DNA of 64,000 nucleotides, taken from Winogradskyella sp046545555. Its GTDB lineage: Bacteria; Bacteroidota; Bacteroidia; Flavobacteriales; Flavobacteriaceae. The first letter of the stretch is position 1. Every line of letters starts with the position of its first letter. Positions 7,282-16,485 of the stretch are shown here, one piece after another. The position numbers and the translations under genes are program-made. The stretch covers positions 1-64,000 of the forward strand of contig NZ_JBHZTH010000003.1 in assembly GCF_046545555.1 (NCBI RefSeq), in the 5' to 3' direction. Under the pieces are notes generated by a model that was not told the DNA's origin, did not search any database, and saw only the letters and a program-made list of their open reading frames with translations.

Positions 7282-8814
7282 TTAAAAAGGGACTCCGTCA
7301 TCTTCAGGTCCATCAAAAGCGTCGGAAGGTGAAGGGAAATTATCTGGTCTAAAAGTATCATCGTTTGCTGCCGCATTCATTTTTGAATGGAACTCTCCAA
7401 AAGGGGTGTCAAAATCATCGAGATTATCAAATTTACCTAAATGACCAATGAATTTTAATCGAATACTTTCTAAGCCACCATTTCTATGTTTAGCAACAAT
7501 AAACTCTCCTTGCCCTTCTGTTGGCGAACGTTCTTCATCGTCCCACTCGTCTATCTTATAATATTCTGGTCTGTAAATAAATGACACTATATCTGCATCT
7601 TGCTCAATTGCACCAGATTCTCGTAAATCGGATAATAAAGGTCTTTTGCTTCCTCCACGTGTTTCAACAGCACGCGATAGTTGCGAAAGTGCAATTACTG
7701 GTATTTCTAATTCCTTTGCCAGCGCCTTTAAATTACGAGAAATAGTAGATATTTCTTGCTCTCGATTACCTCCCTTTTGACTTCCACCGGCAGTCATTAA
7801 CTGAAGGTAATCAATCATTATCATTTTTATTCCATATTGAGATGCCAATCGACGTGCTTTAGCTCTTAAATCAAAAATTGAAAGTGATGGCGTATCATCA
7901 ATAAATAAAGGTGCCTTCTCAAGCGTCTTAACTTTTACGTTAAGTTGTTCCCATTCGTGTTTTTCCAATTTACCCGTTCTTAATTTTTCTGATGACAGTC
8001 CTGTTTCGCTAGAAATTAAACGTGTTATTAATTGTACAGAAGACATCTCTAATGAGAAAAAAGCCACTGGTATATTACTATTTACGGCAACGTTTCTTGC
8101 CATAGTTAATGTAAAAGCCGTCTTACCCATACCAGGACGTGCAGCTACAATTATTAAATCAGAAGGTTGCCATCCTGAAGTCAATTTATCTAACTTATCA
8201 AATCCTGAAGGAATACCACTCATTCCTTCTTTATTAGAAATTTCTTCAATCTTCTTTTTTGCTTGAATCACTAAACTTTGAGCAGATTCAGTAGATTTTT
8301 TTACATTACCTTGAGTAACTTCATATAACTTAGCTTCCGCATTATCTAAAAGATCAAAAACATCTTTAGTTTCGTCATAAGCCTCTTCAATAATTTCACT
8401 AGAAATTTTTATCAAACTTCGCTGTATATATTTCTGAAGAATAATGCGTGCATGAAACTCAATATGAGCAGAAGAAGACACTCGTTGAGTTAAAGAAATC
8501 AGATAAAAATCACCTCCTATTAAATCTAGTTTTTCATCTTTTTTTAATTGACTAGAAACGGTTAATAAATCTACAGGTTCACTGTTTTCAAATAATTTAA
8601 AAATTGATTCAAAGATATGTTTATGAGCTTCTTTGTAAAAAGCATCTGGGCTCAAAATATCGATAACCTCATCAACACCCTTTTTATCAATCATCATCGC
8701 TCCAAGCACAACTTCCTCTAAATCAATAGCTTGTGGTGGTATTTTACCTTTTTCTAAGCTAATAATGGTGCTCTTATCGACTTTATAACCTTGTATTGGG
8801 TTTGGTTGTTTCAT
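7282..8814 (-). CDS. dnaB: Replicative DNA helicase
   Basis: Hexameric 5'-3' helicase that unwinds DNA at the replication fork. The 510 residues comprise the N-terminal DnaB domain (about 25-130) and the RecA-like motor with Walker A (AARPGMGKTAF), Walker B ending in MIMIDYLQLM and the DLRESGAIEQDAD arginine-finger region. No intein is present. The acidic, low-complexity tail of about 50 residues is typical of the phylum. The upstream region carries three TGTTAA hexamers (8882-8920) and the accA terminator. Confidence 0.97.
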   Translation of the reverse strand: MKQPNPIQGYKVDKSTIISLEKGKIPPQAIDLEEVVLGAMMIDKKGVDEVIDILSPDAFYKEAHKHIFESIFKLFENSEPVDLLTVSSQLKKDEKLDLIGGDFYLISLTQRVSSSAHIEFHARIILQKYIQRSLIKISSEIIEEAYDETKDVFDLLDNAEAKLYEVTQGNVKKSTESAQSLVIQAKKKIEEISNKEGMSGIPSGFDKLDKLTSGWQPSDLIIVAARPGMGKTAFTLTMARNVAVNSNIPVAFFSLEMSSVQLITRLISSETGLSSEKLRTGKLEKHEWEQLNVKVKTLEKAPLFIDDTPSLSIFDLRAKARRLASQYGIKMIMIDYLQLMTAGGSQKGGNREQEISTISRNLKALAKELEIPVIALSQLSRAVETRGGSKRPLLSDLRESGAIEQDADIVSFIYRPEYYKIDEWDDEERSPTEGQGEFIVAKHRNGGLESIRLKFIGHLGKFDNLDDFDTPFGEFHSKMNAAANDDTFRPDNFPSPSDAFDGPEDDGVPF

Positions 8815-8929
8815 AGTTTACGAAAATAGCTAAATAGTATTCTAGAACGGCATTATAATAATTTTCAATCTCAACAGGTCGTTAACAATCTAACTGTTAA
8901 TAACTTTAATATATTGTTAATAGTGATAA

Positions 8930-8960
8930 AAAAAACTGAAGCTAAAAGCTTCAGTTTTTT
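8930..8960 (-). terminator. Terminator after accA
   Basis: A 14-bp perfect stem with an AAA loop, flanked by A and T tracts on both sides. It lies 22 nt beyond the accA stop on the minus strand and separates accA from dnaB. Confidence 0.88.
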
Positions 8961-8982
8961 AACTGACCTATGTTTGGTGGAC

Positions 8983-9936
8983 TTAATCTTTATAGACACC
9001 CATTTCATCATATTTTGCCATTCGTTGTTTAACCAATTCTTTTGGTGATAAGTTTTTAAGATCATCATAAGATTTGATAATGGCATCTTTAACTGCTAAA
9101 AATGCTTTATTTCTGTCTCTATGTGCACCACCAACTGGTTCTTTAATAATTTGATCTACAAGTTTCATGCGCTTCATATCCTTGGCCGTAAGCTTTAATG
9201 CTTCTGCTGCTTGCTCTTTATATTCCCAACTTCTCCAAAGTATTGAAGAACAAGATTCTGGTGAAATAACAGAATACCATGTATTTTCTAACATCATAAC
9301 TCTATCACCAACACCAATACCCAATGCACCTCCAGAAGCACCTTCTCCAATTATTATAGTGATTATTGGCACTTTTAACCTTGACATTTCTAAAATATTT
9401 CTTGCAATAGCTTCCCCTTGCCCTCTTTCTTCCGCTTCAAGTCCTGGATAAGCACCAGGAGTATCAATTAAAGTTACAACTGGTATTCCAAATTTTTCTG
9501 CAGACTTCATTAATCGAAGTGCCTTTCGATATCCTTCGGGATTAGACATTCCAAAATTTCGATATTGTCTTGTCTTAGTATTAAAACCTTTTTGTTGTCC
9601 TATAAACATATAGGTCTGGTCACCTATTTTACCCAAACCACCAATCATAGCCTTGTCATCTTTAACATTTCTGTCGCCATGTAATTCTAAAAAAGATTCA
9701 CCACATAGTGCTTGTATGTGATCTAAAGTATAAGGTCTATTAGGATGCCTTGATAATTGAACACGTTGCCATGCTGAAAGATTCTTATAAATATCTTTTT
9801 TGGCATCTGACAGCTTTTGTTCAATCTGTTTGCATGTTTCTGTAACATCAACATCGCTTTCTTTGCCAATAATCTGACATTTATCGAGCTGCTCCTCTAA
9901 TTCTTTTATGGGTAATTCAAACTCTAAATATTCCAT
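8983..9936 (-). CDS. accA: Acetyl-CoA carboxylase carboxyltransferase subunit alpha
   Basis: With AccD, transfers the carboxyl group from biotin-BCCP to acetyl-CoA, the first step of fatty-acid synthesis. At 317 residues it is full length, opening with MEYLEFELPIKELEEQL and containing the oxyanion-forming GEGASGGALGIG segment and the RHPNRPYTLDHI stretch. A TATATTTG -7 box on the minus strand (9973-9980) lies before the start, although no good TTG partner is seen at the right distance. It is followed by a strong terminator. Confidence 0.97.
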   Translation of the reverse strand: MEYLEFELPIKELEEQLDKCQIIGKESDVDVTETCKQIEQKLSDAKKDIYKNLSAWQRVQLSRHPNRPYTLDHIQALCGESFLELHGDRNVKDDKAMIGGLGKIGDQTYMFIGQQKGFNTKTRQYRNFGMSNPEGYRKALRLMKSAEKFGIPVVTLIDTPGAYPGLEAEERGQGEAIARNILEMSRLKVPIITIIIGEGASGGALGIGVGDRVMMLENTWYSVISPESCSSILWRSWEYKEQAAEALKLTAKDMKRMKLVDQIIKEPVGGAHRDRNKAFLAVKDAIIKSYDDLKNLSPKELVKQRMAKYDEMGVYKD

Positions 9937-9986
9937 ACAATTTGAAGTTATTTTTTAGTTTAGTTAGTTATGCAAATATAAAAACT

Positions 9987-10895
9987 TTAATCGTTATTAC
10001 TCCTTGTTTTGATTTTTCGTCTTTTATAGTTTTTAAAAATTGCATCCATAAGTACTGTAGCTATAACTAAGGTCGCGCCTATATAAAATCTATGAGACAT
10101 CTTCTCCGTTTCAGGAAATAGAATTAATGCCATTGCAATACCATAAATGGGTTCCAAATTATAGCTTAAAATAACAGTAAAAGGGCTTATGTAACGCATA
10201 ACTTCAACAGCACCTATAAATGCATACGCAGTACAGATAGAGGCTAAAATAAAAATATAAACCCAGTCTAAATTTGAAAGCGCAAAAAACTCATTATTAA
10301 ATTCTATATCAGAAACAAAAATAAATAGAGATAAAAATAGGACACCACTGAGAAATTCATAAAAGGAAATCACTGTCGCATTATAACGCTCAATAAACCG
10401 TCCATTAATAACTGCAAATAATGTGGAAAATAAAGCAGATAATAGACCTAATAATATCCCATTAATATACTTCATTTCGCTGCTAGTTATTAAGAATACA
10501 CCTAATATTACTAGTAAGCCAAAACAGATTTCATAAGCCAGTATTCTCCGTTTAAAGAATATAGGCTCTATAAATGATGCAAAAAAAGCACCAGACGAAA
10601 ACATGGCAAGCGCTATAGAAATATTTGCTTGATTTATAGCTTCAAAAAAAGTAATCCAGTGTAAAGCTATTATAATCCCAGCTGCTGAAAACTGCATAAA
10701 TGCTTTCTTCGTAATTTTTATGTTGAGCCTAATAATGCTTATATAAATTAACATGAGTATACCTGCAATTGCCATTCGGTACCATACTAGTTCTAATGAT
10801 CCTATTGTTATAAGCTCACCAAGGATTGCTGTAAAACCAGCAATAAAAACAAGAAAATGTAAGTGAAAATAATGCTTTAGTTTAGCGTTTGGCAT
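9987..10895 (-). CDS. EamA/DMT-family exporter
   Basis: Inner-membrane transporter of 302 residues with about ten hydrophobic helices arranged as two EamA repeats, ending in a basic tail (KNYKRRKIKTRS). Substrates of this family range from amino acids to sugars and drugs and cannot be read from sequence. Its start overlaps the end of the LptF/G permease gene by 14 nt, so it belongs to a tgt-lptG-like-eamA unit. Confidence 0.85.
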   Translation of the reverse strand: MPNAKLKHYFHLHFLVFIAGFTAILGELITIGSLELVWYRMAIAGILMLIYISIIRLNIKITKKAFMQFSAAGIIIALHWITFFEAINQANISIALAMFSSGAFFASFIEPIFFKRRILAYEICFGLLVILGVFLITSSEMKYINGILLGLLSALFSTLFAVINGRFIERYNATVISFYEFLSGVLFLSLFIFVSDIEFNNEFFALSNLDWVYIFILASICTAYAFIGAVEVMRYISPFTVILSYNLEPIYGIAMALILFPETEKMSHRFYIGATLVIATVLMDAIFKNYKRRKIKTRSNND

Positions 10896-11958
10896 TTTGT
10901 AAAAGGTAAATGGCTAAAATACCAAATATAAAATTAGGAAACCATACCGCAATTATTGGCTCAAAGTTCGATTGCTCTGCCATAACGCCAAAAACTTTGT
11001 CAAAAAAAACATAGACCATTGCAATCGCAATACCAACAGCCAAATTGGCGCCCATACCACCTCTTCTTTTAACAGAAGAAACTGCCACCGCAATAATAGT
11101 AAGGATAAAAATAGAAACTGGTAAACTCCATTTTTTTAATCTTACAACCTCATAACGGCCTATATTAGGTGATCCTCTGCGTTTCTCAGCATCGATAAAT
11201 TCTATAAGTTCACTATAAGATTTTGTTTCGGCAGCATATTCAACAGGTGTAAGATCCTCTATTTCAAAAGGAAAATTCATATCTTTTCTACGCTGTTTTT
11301 CAATAGTCTCAACACCATTTTTAAATGATCTTTTTACGTAAGTGTTTAGTCTATAGATACTATCTTTTTCAATGTATCTAATGTTGTCTGCAAATATTTT
11401 GTACTTAAGCTCATTACCTTCGAAATGCTCATAAGTAAAATTCTGACCTAACTTACGTTTGGGGCTAAAACTGCTTACATAGATATAATCATTATCGTTA
11501 ATTTGTTGATAAACATTGCGCGTTTTCTGAACCTGCTTATTCTTCTTTAAATATTTAAACTTAAACTCATTAAAACCTTGACTAGCAATTGGTGCTAAAT
11601 ACATTCCTAAAACTAATGCAATTGCTGCAACAATAGTAGCCCCTATTAAATAGGGTCTTAAAAATCGTGAAAATGAAACACCCGAACTTAAAAAAGCTAC
11701 TATTTCGGTATTATTAGCCAATTTAGAAGTAAACCAAATGACTGAAAGGAATAAAAATAATGGAAATAACAAGTTTGCAAAATATACAGTAAAATCAATG
11801 TAGTAGGAAGTCACTTCACCAAATGGAGCTTCATTTTCAATAATTTTACCAACTTTTTCCGCAAGATCTACAGTAATACCAATAGGTATAAAGAGCAATA
11901 ACATCATTAAAAATGTAAACAGATAACGCTTTAATATGTACCAATCTAGAATTTTCAT
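10882..11958 (-). CDS. LptF/LptG-family permease
   Basis: Inner-membrane part of the ABC system that extracts lipopolysaccharide and passes it to LptC. The 358 residues show the YjgP/YjgQ pattern: three N-terminal transmembrane helices beginning MKILDWYILKRYLFTF, a periplasmic beta domain (about 120-265) and three C-terminal helices. The start suggests LptG-like, but F and G are hard to separate in this phylum. It is placed 3 nt after tgt and overlaps the exporter gene by 14 nt, indicating translational coupling. Confidence 0.88.
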   Translation of the reverse strand: MKILDWYILKRYLFTFLMMLLLFIPIGITVDLAEKVGKIIENEAPFGEVTSYYIDFTVYFANLLFPLFLFLSVIWFTSKLANNTEIVAFLSSGVSFSRFLRPYLIGATIVAAIALVLGMYLAPIASQGFNEFKFKYLKKNKQVQKTRNVYQQINDNDYIYVSSFSPKRKLGQNFTYEHFEGNELKYKIFADNIRYIEKDSIYRLNTYVKRSFKNGVETIEKQRRKDMNFPFEIEDLTPVEYAAETKSYSELIEFIDAEKRRGSPNIGRYEVVRLKKWSLPVSIFILTIIAVAVSSVKRRGGMGANLAVGIAIAMVYVFFDKVFGVMAEQSNFEPIIAVWFPNFIFGILAIYLLQNAKR

Positions 11959-11961
11959 CTA

Positions 11962-13092
11962 TTACAACCTCTTATCCATTTGTTTCACCATTTTTGTTTT
12001 CCAAGACCCAAAATCTCCTGCAATGATATGCTTTCTTGCCCCCCTTACCAACCATAGGTAAAACCCAAGATTATGTATTGTCGCAATTTGCTTTCCTAAT
12101 AACTCATTAACCGTAAATAAGTGTCTTAAGTATGCTTTGCTATATTCCGTATCTACAAAGGTAATTGCCATATCATCTATTGGTGAAAAGTCGTCTGCCC
12201 ATTTCTTATTTTTAATATTAATTGTACCATGCGCTGTAAACAGCATACCATTTCTGGCATTTCTCGTGGGCATTACACAATCGAACATATCTACACCTAA
12301 CGCAATATTTTCTAAAATATTGATTGGTGTTCCTACACCCATTAAGTAACGCGGCTTATCTTCTGGTAATATATTACATACTACTTCTGTCATCGCATAC
12401 ATTTCTTCTGCAGGTTCGCCAACTGACAGTCCACCAATAGCGTTACCTTCCGCACCAGCATTTGCAATGTACTCAGCTGATTGTTTTCTTAAATCCTTAT
12501 AAGTGCTACCTTGTACTATAGGAAAAAACGTTTGTTCATAATTATACTTAAAAGGTGTTTTATTTAAATGTGTTAAACAACGTTCTAACCAGCGGTGCGT
12601 CATATGCATAGAACGTCTTGCATAATTATAATCACATGGATAAGGTGTACATTCATCAAAAGCCATAATAATATCGGCACCTATAGAACGTTGTACTTCC
12701 ATGACATTCTCAGGTGTAAACACATGATAACTTCCATCAATATGAGATCTAAACTTTACACCCTCTTCTTTTATTTTTCTGTTCGCTGATAATGAGTATA
12801 CTTGGTAGCCACCAGAATCGGTTAAAATATTACGATCCCAATTCATAAACTTATGTAAACCACCAGCCTTTTCTAGAATTGGTGTTTGAGGTCTTAAATA
12901 CAAATGATATGTATTACCAAGAATAATGTCTGGATTTATATCATTTTTTAATTCGCGCTGATGCACTCCCTTAACCGATGCAACAGTACCAACTGGCATA
13001 AAAATAGGGGTTTCTATAGTGCCGTGATCTGTAGTTATAACTGCGGCACGTGCTTTAGTAGCCTTGTCTTTTGCTAAGCGTTTAAAATTCAT
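11962..13092 (-). CDS. tgt: tRNA-guanine(34) transglycosylase
   Basis: Exchanges G34 for preQ1 in tRNAs with GUN anticodons during queuosine synthesis. The 376 residues show the TIM-barrel motifs: DSGGYQVYSL with the general-base Asp, IMAFDECTPYP, GGLSVGE and the nucleophilic Asp region MFDCVMPTRNARNG. Oddly, the zinc-site CxCxxC of the E. coli and Zymomonas enzymes is absent: after DFSPID the sequence reads DMAITFVDTEYS without cysteine, though the following His (ATIHNLGFY) remains. The same replacement is, as far as I recall, common in Flavobacteriia. A TATATTTG -7 box (13111-13118, minus strand) precedes it. Confidence 0.95.
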   Translation of the reverse strand: MNFKRLAKDKATKARAAVITTDHGTIETPIFMPVGTVASVKGVHQRELKNDINPDIILGNTYHLYLRPQTPILEKAGGLHKFMNWDRNILTDSGGYQVYSLSANRKIKEEGVKFRSHIDGSYHVFTPENVMEVQRSIGADIIMAFDECTPYPCDYNYARRSMHMTHRWLERCLTHLNKTPFKYNYEQTFFPIVQGSTYKDLRKQSAEYIANAGAEGNAIGGLSVGEPAEEMYAMTEVVCNILPEDKPRYLMGVGTPINILENIALGVDMFDCVMPTRNARNGMLFTAHGTINIKNKKWADDFSPIDDMAITFVDTEYSKAYLRHLFTVNELLGKQIATIHNLGFYLWLVRGARKHIIAGDFGSWKTKMVKQMDKRL

Positions 13093-13204
13093 TGAAAATA
13101 TCTAAGTGAGCAAATATAAATAACTCAATTACATTCGCATCTTAATTAAAATTAAAATTGTTAGCAAATCACTAAAATCGTTAATAAGTGTAACTATTCA
13201 ATCT

Positions 13205-13234
13205 TTGTAAGGCTTTTATAAACACCTATTTTTG
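13205..13234 (+). promoter_or_regulatory. Promoter of transketolase operon
   Basis: TTG at 13205-13207, 19-nt spacer and TATTTTTG at 13227-13234 match the Bacteroidota consensus. The predicted transcript starts near 13241, about 19 nt before the ATG. Confidence 0.7.
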
Positions 13235-13259
13235 TCTCATAAAAACTAAGTAAAATAAC

Positions 13260-14105
13260 ATGCCAAATATTCAACAATTAGAAGATTTAACTACTCAAGT
13301 TCGTAGAGACATATTACGAATGGTACATAAGGTAAATTCTGGACACCCAGGCGGTTCTTTAGGTTGCGCCGAATTTTTTGTTTCTCTGTATAAAGAAATT
13401 ATGGAAACTAAAACTGAATTTAATATGAACGGTATTGGGGAAGATTTGTTTTTTCTATCAAATGGTCATATTTCACCAGTTTATTATAGTGTTTTAGCTA
13501 GATCTGGATATTTCCCTGTAAACGAATTAAATACTTTTAGATTAATAGATTCTAGACTGCAAGGTCACCCAACTACACATGAAGGTTTACCAGGTATTCG
13601 CATTGCTTCTGGATCGTTAGGTCAGGGTATGTCTGTTGCAATTGGTGCTGCTGAAGCAAAAAAACTAAATAATGATAATCACTTAATTTATAGTTTGCAT
13701 GGTGATGGAGAACTTCAAGAAGGACAAAATTGGGAAGCAATAATGTATGCTGCAGGAAATAAAATAGATAATTTAATTTCTGTCATAGATGTTAACGGAC
13801 AGCAAATTGACGGATCTACTGATAACGTTTTACCAATGGGAGATTTAAAAGCAAAATTTGAGGCGTTTGGATGGTCTGTTATCGAAATATTTAAAGGAAA
13901 TGATATAGACGCAATTCTTGCAGGAATGGCAAAGGCAAAATCACTAACCGGAAATGGAAAACCAATTTGTGTACTCTTACAAACTGTAATGGGTAATGGT
14001 GTTGATTTTATGATGCATACACATGCTTGGCATGGAAAAGCACCAAATGACGAGCAATTAGCTACAGGGTTGAGTCAAAACACAGAAACTTTAGGTGATT
14101 ATTAG
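13260..14105 (+). CDS. Transketolase, N-terminal (TPP-binding) subunit
   Basis: One half of a two-protein transketolase that moves two-carbon units in the pentose phosphate pathway. The 281 residues hold the thiamine-diphosphate domain: HPGGSLGCAEFF, the GDGELQEGQNWEA cofactor motif and DVNGQQIDG. The protein ends at HAWHGKAPND, exactly where the single-chain enzyme passes to its pyrimidine-binding domain. Split transketolases are common in Bacteroidota. Here the C-terminal half is not adjacent: a 236-codon gene stands between them, coupled at both ends. Confidence 0.95.
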   Translation: MPNIQQLEDLTTQVRRDILRMVHKVNSGHPGGSLGCAEFFVSLYKEIMETKTEFNMNGIGEDLFFLSNGHISPVYYSVLARSGYFPVNELNTFRLIDSRLQGHPTTHEGLPGIRIASGSLGQGMSVAIGAAEAKKLNNDNHLIYSLHGDGELQEGQNWEAIMYAAGNKIDNLISVIDVNGQQIDGSTDNVLPMGDLKAKFEAFGWSVIEIFKGNDIDAILAGMAKAKSLTGNGKPICVLLQTVMGNGVDFMMHTHAWHGKAPNDEQLATGLSQNTETLGDY

Positions 14106-14106
14106 T

Positions 14107-14814
14107 ATGCATAAAATACTCACATACCTATTAATATTAGCTATTGCAAGTAGCTATGCTCAAGAAAAAAAAATCACTATTGATTATACTGTTGAGTATC
14201 TAATCCCCAAAAAAAACAAAACAGAAACTGATACAGTAAGCATAGGTTTTGAGAAAAATGGAAGATATTTATGGACAAATAGTGAATATCTTGCAAAAGA
14301 TTTAGGTCGTTCTATTTTTAGAGGAAAAGAACAACTCCTAAAGGATGCAGAAATAGGAATAATTTTGGATACTGAGAAATTAACTATTACGCTTTGCTTT
14401 AGTTCTGGAGAGAATGAAATTTACATGAATGTAGCGTTAAATACTATAATACCAATACCAAATTCTAACAATGCTTCGGAGAGCTTCGAACTACTTTCTG
14501 AGCCAACAGGCGAAATGATTAAAGTTGTAAATCGTGAAGCAGAAATTTATACAGTTTTCCCGAGCAATAAGCCAGATGATACTATTTATTTTGCTCTAGA
14601 CAAGGAATTTAAAGTTGACAACACGAAACTTTTTGATAATTTTCTTTCTTTATTTTTTGCGGCTGAGGAAAACGCAGAAATGAAAGCTAGTAATTTTCCA
14701 AACGGGCTAATCCTTAATATTTTAGATGATGGAAAATCCGTTATAAAGGCCCACAAAATAGACACTAAGAAAAAAACCATTACACTTAACCATAGTTATA
14801 AAATAACAGAATGA
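14107..14814 (+). CDS. Secreted protein of unknown function between transketolase halves
   Basis: I do not recognise a family. The ATG at 14107 lies one base after the transketolase N-subunit stop and gives a clean signal peptide (MHKILTYLLILAIASSYA, then QE), so the 235-residue product is probably periplasmic or surface-exposed. The mature part is hydrophilic with many beta-prone segments and no cysteine pattern or metal motif. Its stop overlaps the ATG of the transketolase C-subunit as ATGA, so all three genes are likely co-translated. An exported protein inside a cytoplasmic enzyme pair is odd; base composition is not obviously foreign. Confidence 0.7.
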   Translation: MHKILTYLLILAIASSYAQEKKITIDYTVEYLIPKKNKTETDTVSIGFEKNGRYLWTNSEYLAKDLGRSIFRGKEQLLKDAEIGIILDTEKLTITLCFSSGENEIYMNVALNTIIPIPNSNNASESFELLSEPTGEMIKVVNREAEIYTVFPSNKPDDTIYFALDKEFKVDNTKLFDNFLSLFFAAEENAEMKASNFPNGLILNILDDGKSVIKAHKIDTKKKTITLNHSYKITE

Positions 14815-15764
14815 AAACATATACTAATACAGGAAACAAGGATACACGCTCGGGCTTTGGAGCAGGATTAACTGAACTAGGAAAAACTAATGAAGATGTG
14901 GTTGCACTTTGTGCAGACTTAACAGGATCCTTAAAAATGGATGAATTTAAAGCAAACCATCCCGAACGCTTTTTTCAAGTTGGTATTGCAGAAGCTAATA
15001 TGATTGGTATTGCTGCAGGTATGACCATAGGTGGTAAAATTCCATTTACTGGTACTTTTGCTAATTTTTCCACAGGTAGAGTCTATGATCAAATACGTCA
15101 AAGTGTAGCATATTCAGACAAAAATGTGAAAATTTGCGCCTCTCATGCAGGTATAACTCTTGGGGAAGATGGTGCTACGCATCAAATACTAGAAGATATT
15201 GGATTAATGAAGATGTTACCTGGTATGACAGTTATTAATACTTGTGATTACAATCAAACAAAAGCGGCAACATTAGCAATTGCAGAGTATCATGGTCCTG
15301 TTTATTTAAGATTTGGACGTCCAAAAGTTGCTAATTTTACCCCAGAAAATGGTGTTTTTGAAATTGGTAAAGCCGTTAAATTAACTGAAGGAACAGATGT
15401 AACCATTGTTGCAACTGGACATTTAGTCTGGGAAGCTCTAGAAGCATCAAAAGTGCTGAATGAAGCTGGTATTTCTGCAGAGGTAATAAATATTCATACT
15501 ATTAAACCATTGGATGAAAAAGCAATTTTAGATTCTGTATCTAAAACTGGTTGTATAGTAACTGCTGAGGAACACAACCACTTAGGAGGACTTGGTGAGA
15601 GTGTCGCAAGAGTTTTATCAAAAAACAATCCAACACCTCAAGAATTTGTTGCAACCAACGATACGTTCGGCGAATCTGGCACACCAGCGCAACTTATGGA
15701 TAAGTATGGTTTAAATAGTTTTGCAATAGAGGAAGCTGCAAAAACTGTAGTAAAAAGAAAATAA
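14811..15764 (+). CDS. Transketolase, C-terminal subunit
   Basis: Second half of the split transketolase: 317 residues comprising the pyrimidine-binding domain (about 5-165, with the glutamate in FQVGIAEANMIGIAAG that activates the cofactor) and the transketolase C-domain (about 190-310, VTAEEHNHLGGLGE). It should form an alpha2-beta2 enzyme with the product of 13260-14105. The ATG overlaps the TGA of the preceding unknown gene, indicating translational coupling. Confidence 0.95.
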   Translation: MKTYTNTGNKDTRSGFGAGLTELGKTNEDVVALCADLTGSLKMDEFKANHPERFFQVGIAEANMIGIAAGMTIGGKIPFTGTFANFSTGRVYDQIRQSVAYSDKNVKICASHAGITLGEDGATHQILEDIGLMKMLPGMTVINTCDYNQTKAATLAIAEYHGPVYLRFGRPKVANFTPENGVFEIGKAVKLTEGTDVTIVATGHLVWEALEASKVLNEAGISAEVINIHTIKPLDEKAILDSVSKTGCIVTAEEHNHLGGLGESVARVLSKNNPTPQEFVATNDTFGESGTPAQLMDKYGLNSFAIEEAAKTVVKRK

Positions 15765-15818
15765 CTTCATCTTGGCAACGTTTTTGATAATAGTTATCTA
15801 ATCTTAAAAACGAACATT

Positions 15819-16418
15819 ATGAAAAATTTGAAAAAATCAGCTTTCATTGCTGTAGCCTTTATTCTTTTAGGCTTTACTATCAATGCACAAAATGGTAGTG
15901 CGTTTGGTATTAAAGGCGGACTAAATTATAGTGCCAATGGTGATTACTTTGAATCCATTGGCGATAATGCAAGAAATCCAGATAGAAATATTGGATACCA
16001 TGTTGGTGTATTTGGTAAAATTGGTAACAAACTATATTTTAGACCAGAACTTGTATATACCGCTACAAAAAGTGATTACAATAGCGATCAATTTAATATC
16101 AAAAAAATCGATGCGCCTCTATTAGTTGGCTTAAAAGTGTTAGGACCAATAAGTGTTTTTGGAGGGCCATCACTTCAATATATTCTAGATACAGAATTTG
16201 ATGGTATAAGTGTTGATAATGTTGAAGATGAATTTTCTGTAGGGCTTAATTTTGGTATTGGATTAAATTTCAACAAAATTGGGGTAGATTTAAGGTATGA
16301 AAGAGGTTTTAGCGACAACGAAGCTAACTTTATAAATAACAATATCGGTGCTGGTGTTGCTAGTAGAATTGATACTAGACCAGATCAGTTAATACTTAGC
16401 TTATCAATTGCATTATAA
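15819..16418 (+). CDS. Outer-membrane beta-barrel protein (PorT-like fold)
   Basis: A 199-residue protein with a signal peptide (MKNLKKSAFIAVAFILLGFTINAQ) and alternating hydrophobic strands typical of a small eight-stranded barrel: GIKGGLNYS, YHVGVFGKI, YFRPELVYT, VSVFGGPS-type and a final strand LILSLSIAL. The architecture matches the porin/PorT-like domain common in Bacteroidota. Function within the family is generally unknown. It lies 54 nt after the transketolase C-subunit gene and ends at a very strong terminator. Confidence 0.8.
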   Translation: MKNLKKSAFIAVAFILLGFTINAQNGSAFGIKGGLNYSANGDYFESIGDNARNPDRNIGYHVGVFGKIGNKLYFRPELVYTATKSDYNSDQFNIKKIDAPLLVGLKVLGPISVFGGPSLQYILDTEFDGISVDNVEDEFSVGLNFGIGLNFNKIGVDLRYERGFSDNEANFINNNIGAGVASRIDTRPDQLILSLSIAL

Positions 16419-16436
16419 ATAAATTAATGTATAAGA

Positions 16437-16477
16437 ATAATAAAAGAGCCACTACTTTGTAGTGGCTCTTTTATTAT
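16437..16477. terminator. Bidirectional terminator, 19-bp stem
   Basis: A perfect 19-bp stem with a three-base loop, A-rich on one side and T-rich on the other. It separates the outer-membrane barrel gene from the converging FKBP gene. Confidence 0.95.
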
Positions 16478-16485
16478 AGTATTAA

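Noticed and set aside
8815..8929. Replication origin near dnaB
   Set aside because: No DnaA-box cluster, no dnaA or parA nearby, and the gap is too short; dnaB alone does not mark an origin.
14095..14106. Upstream ATG for the unknown gene between the transketolase halves
   Set aside because: It lies inside the transketolase N-subunit and adds four residues before a clean signal peptide; 14107 fits better.
13260..15764. Transketolase broken by insertion or frameshift
   Set aside because: Both halves begin and end at domain borders and split transketolase is normal in Bacteroidota, so this is not a pseudogene.
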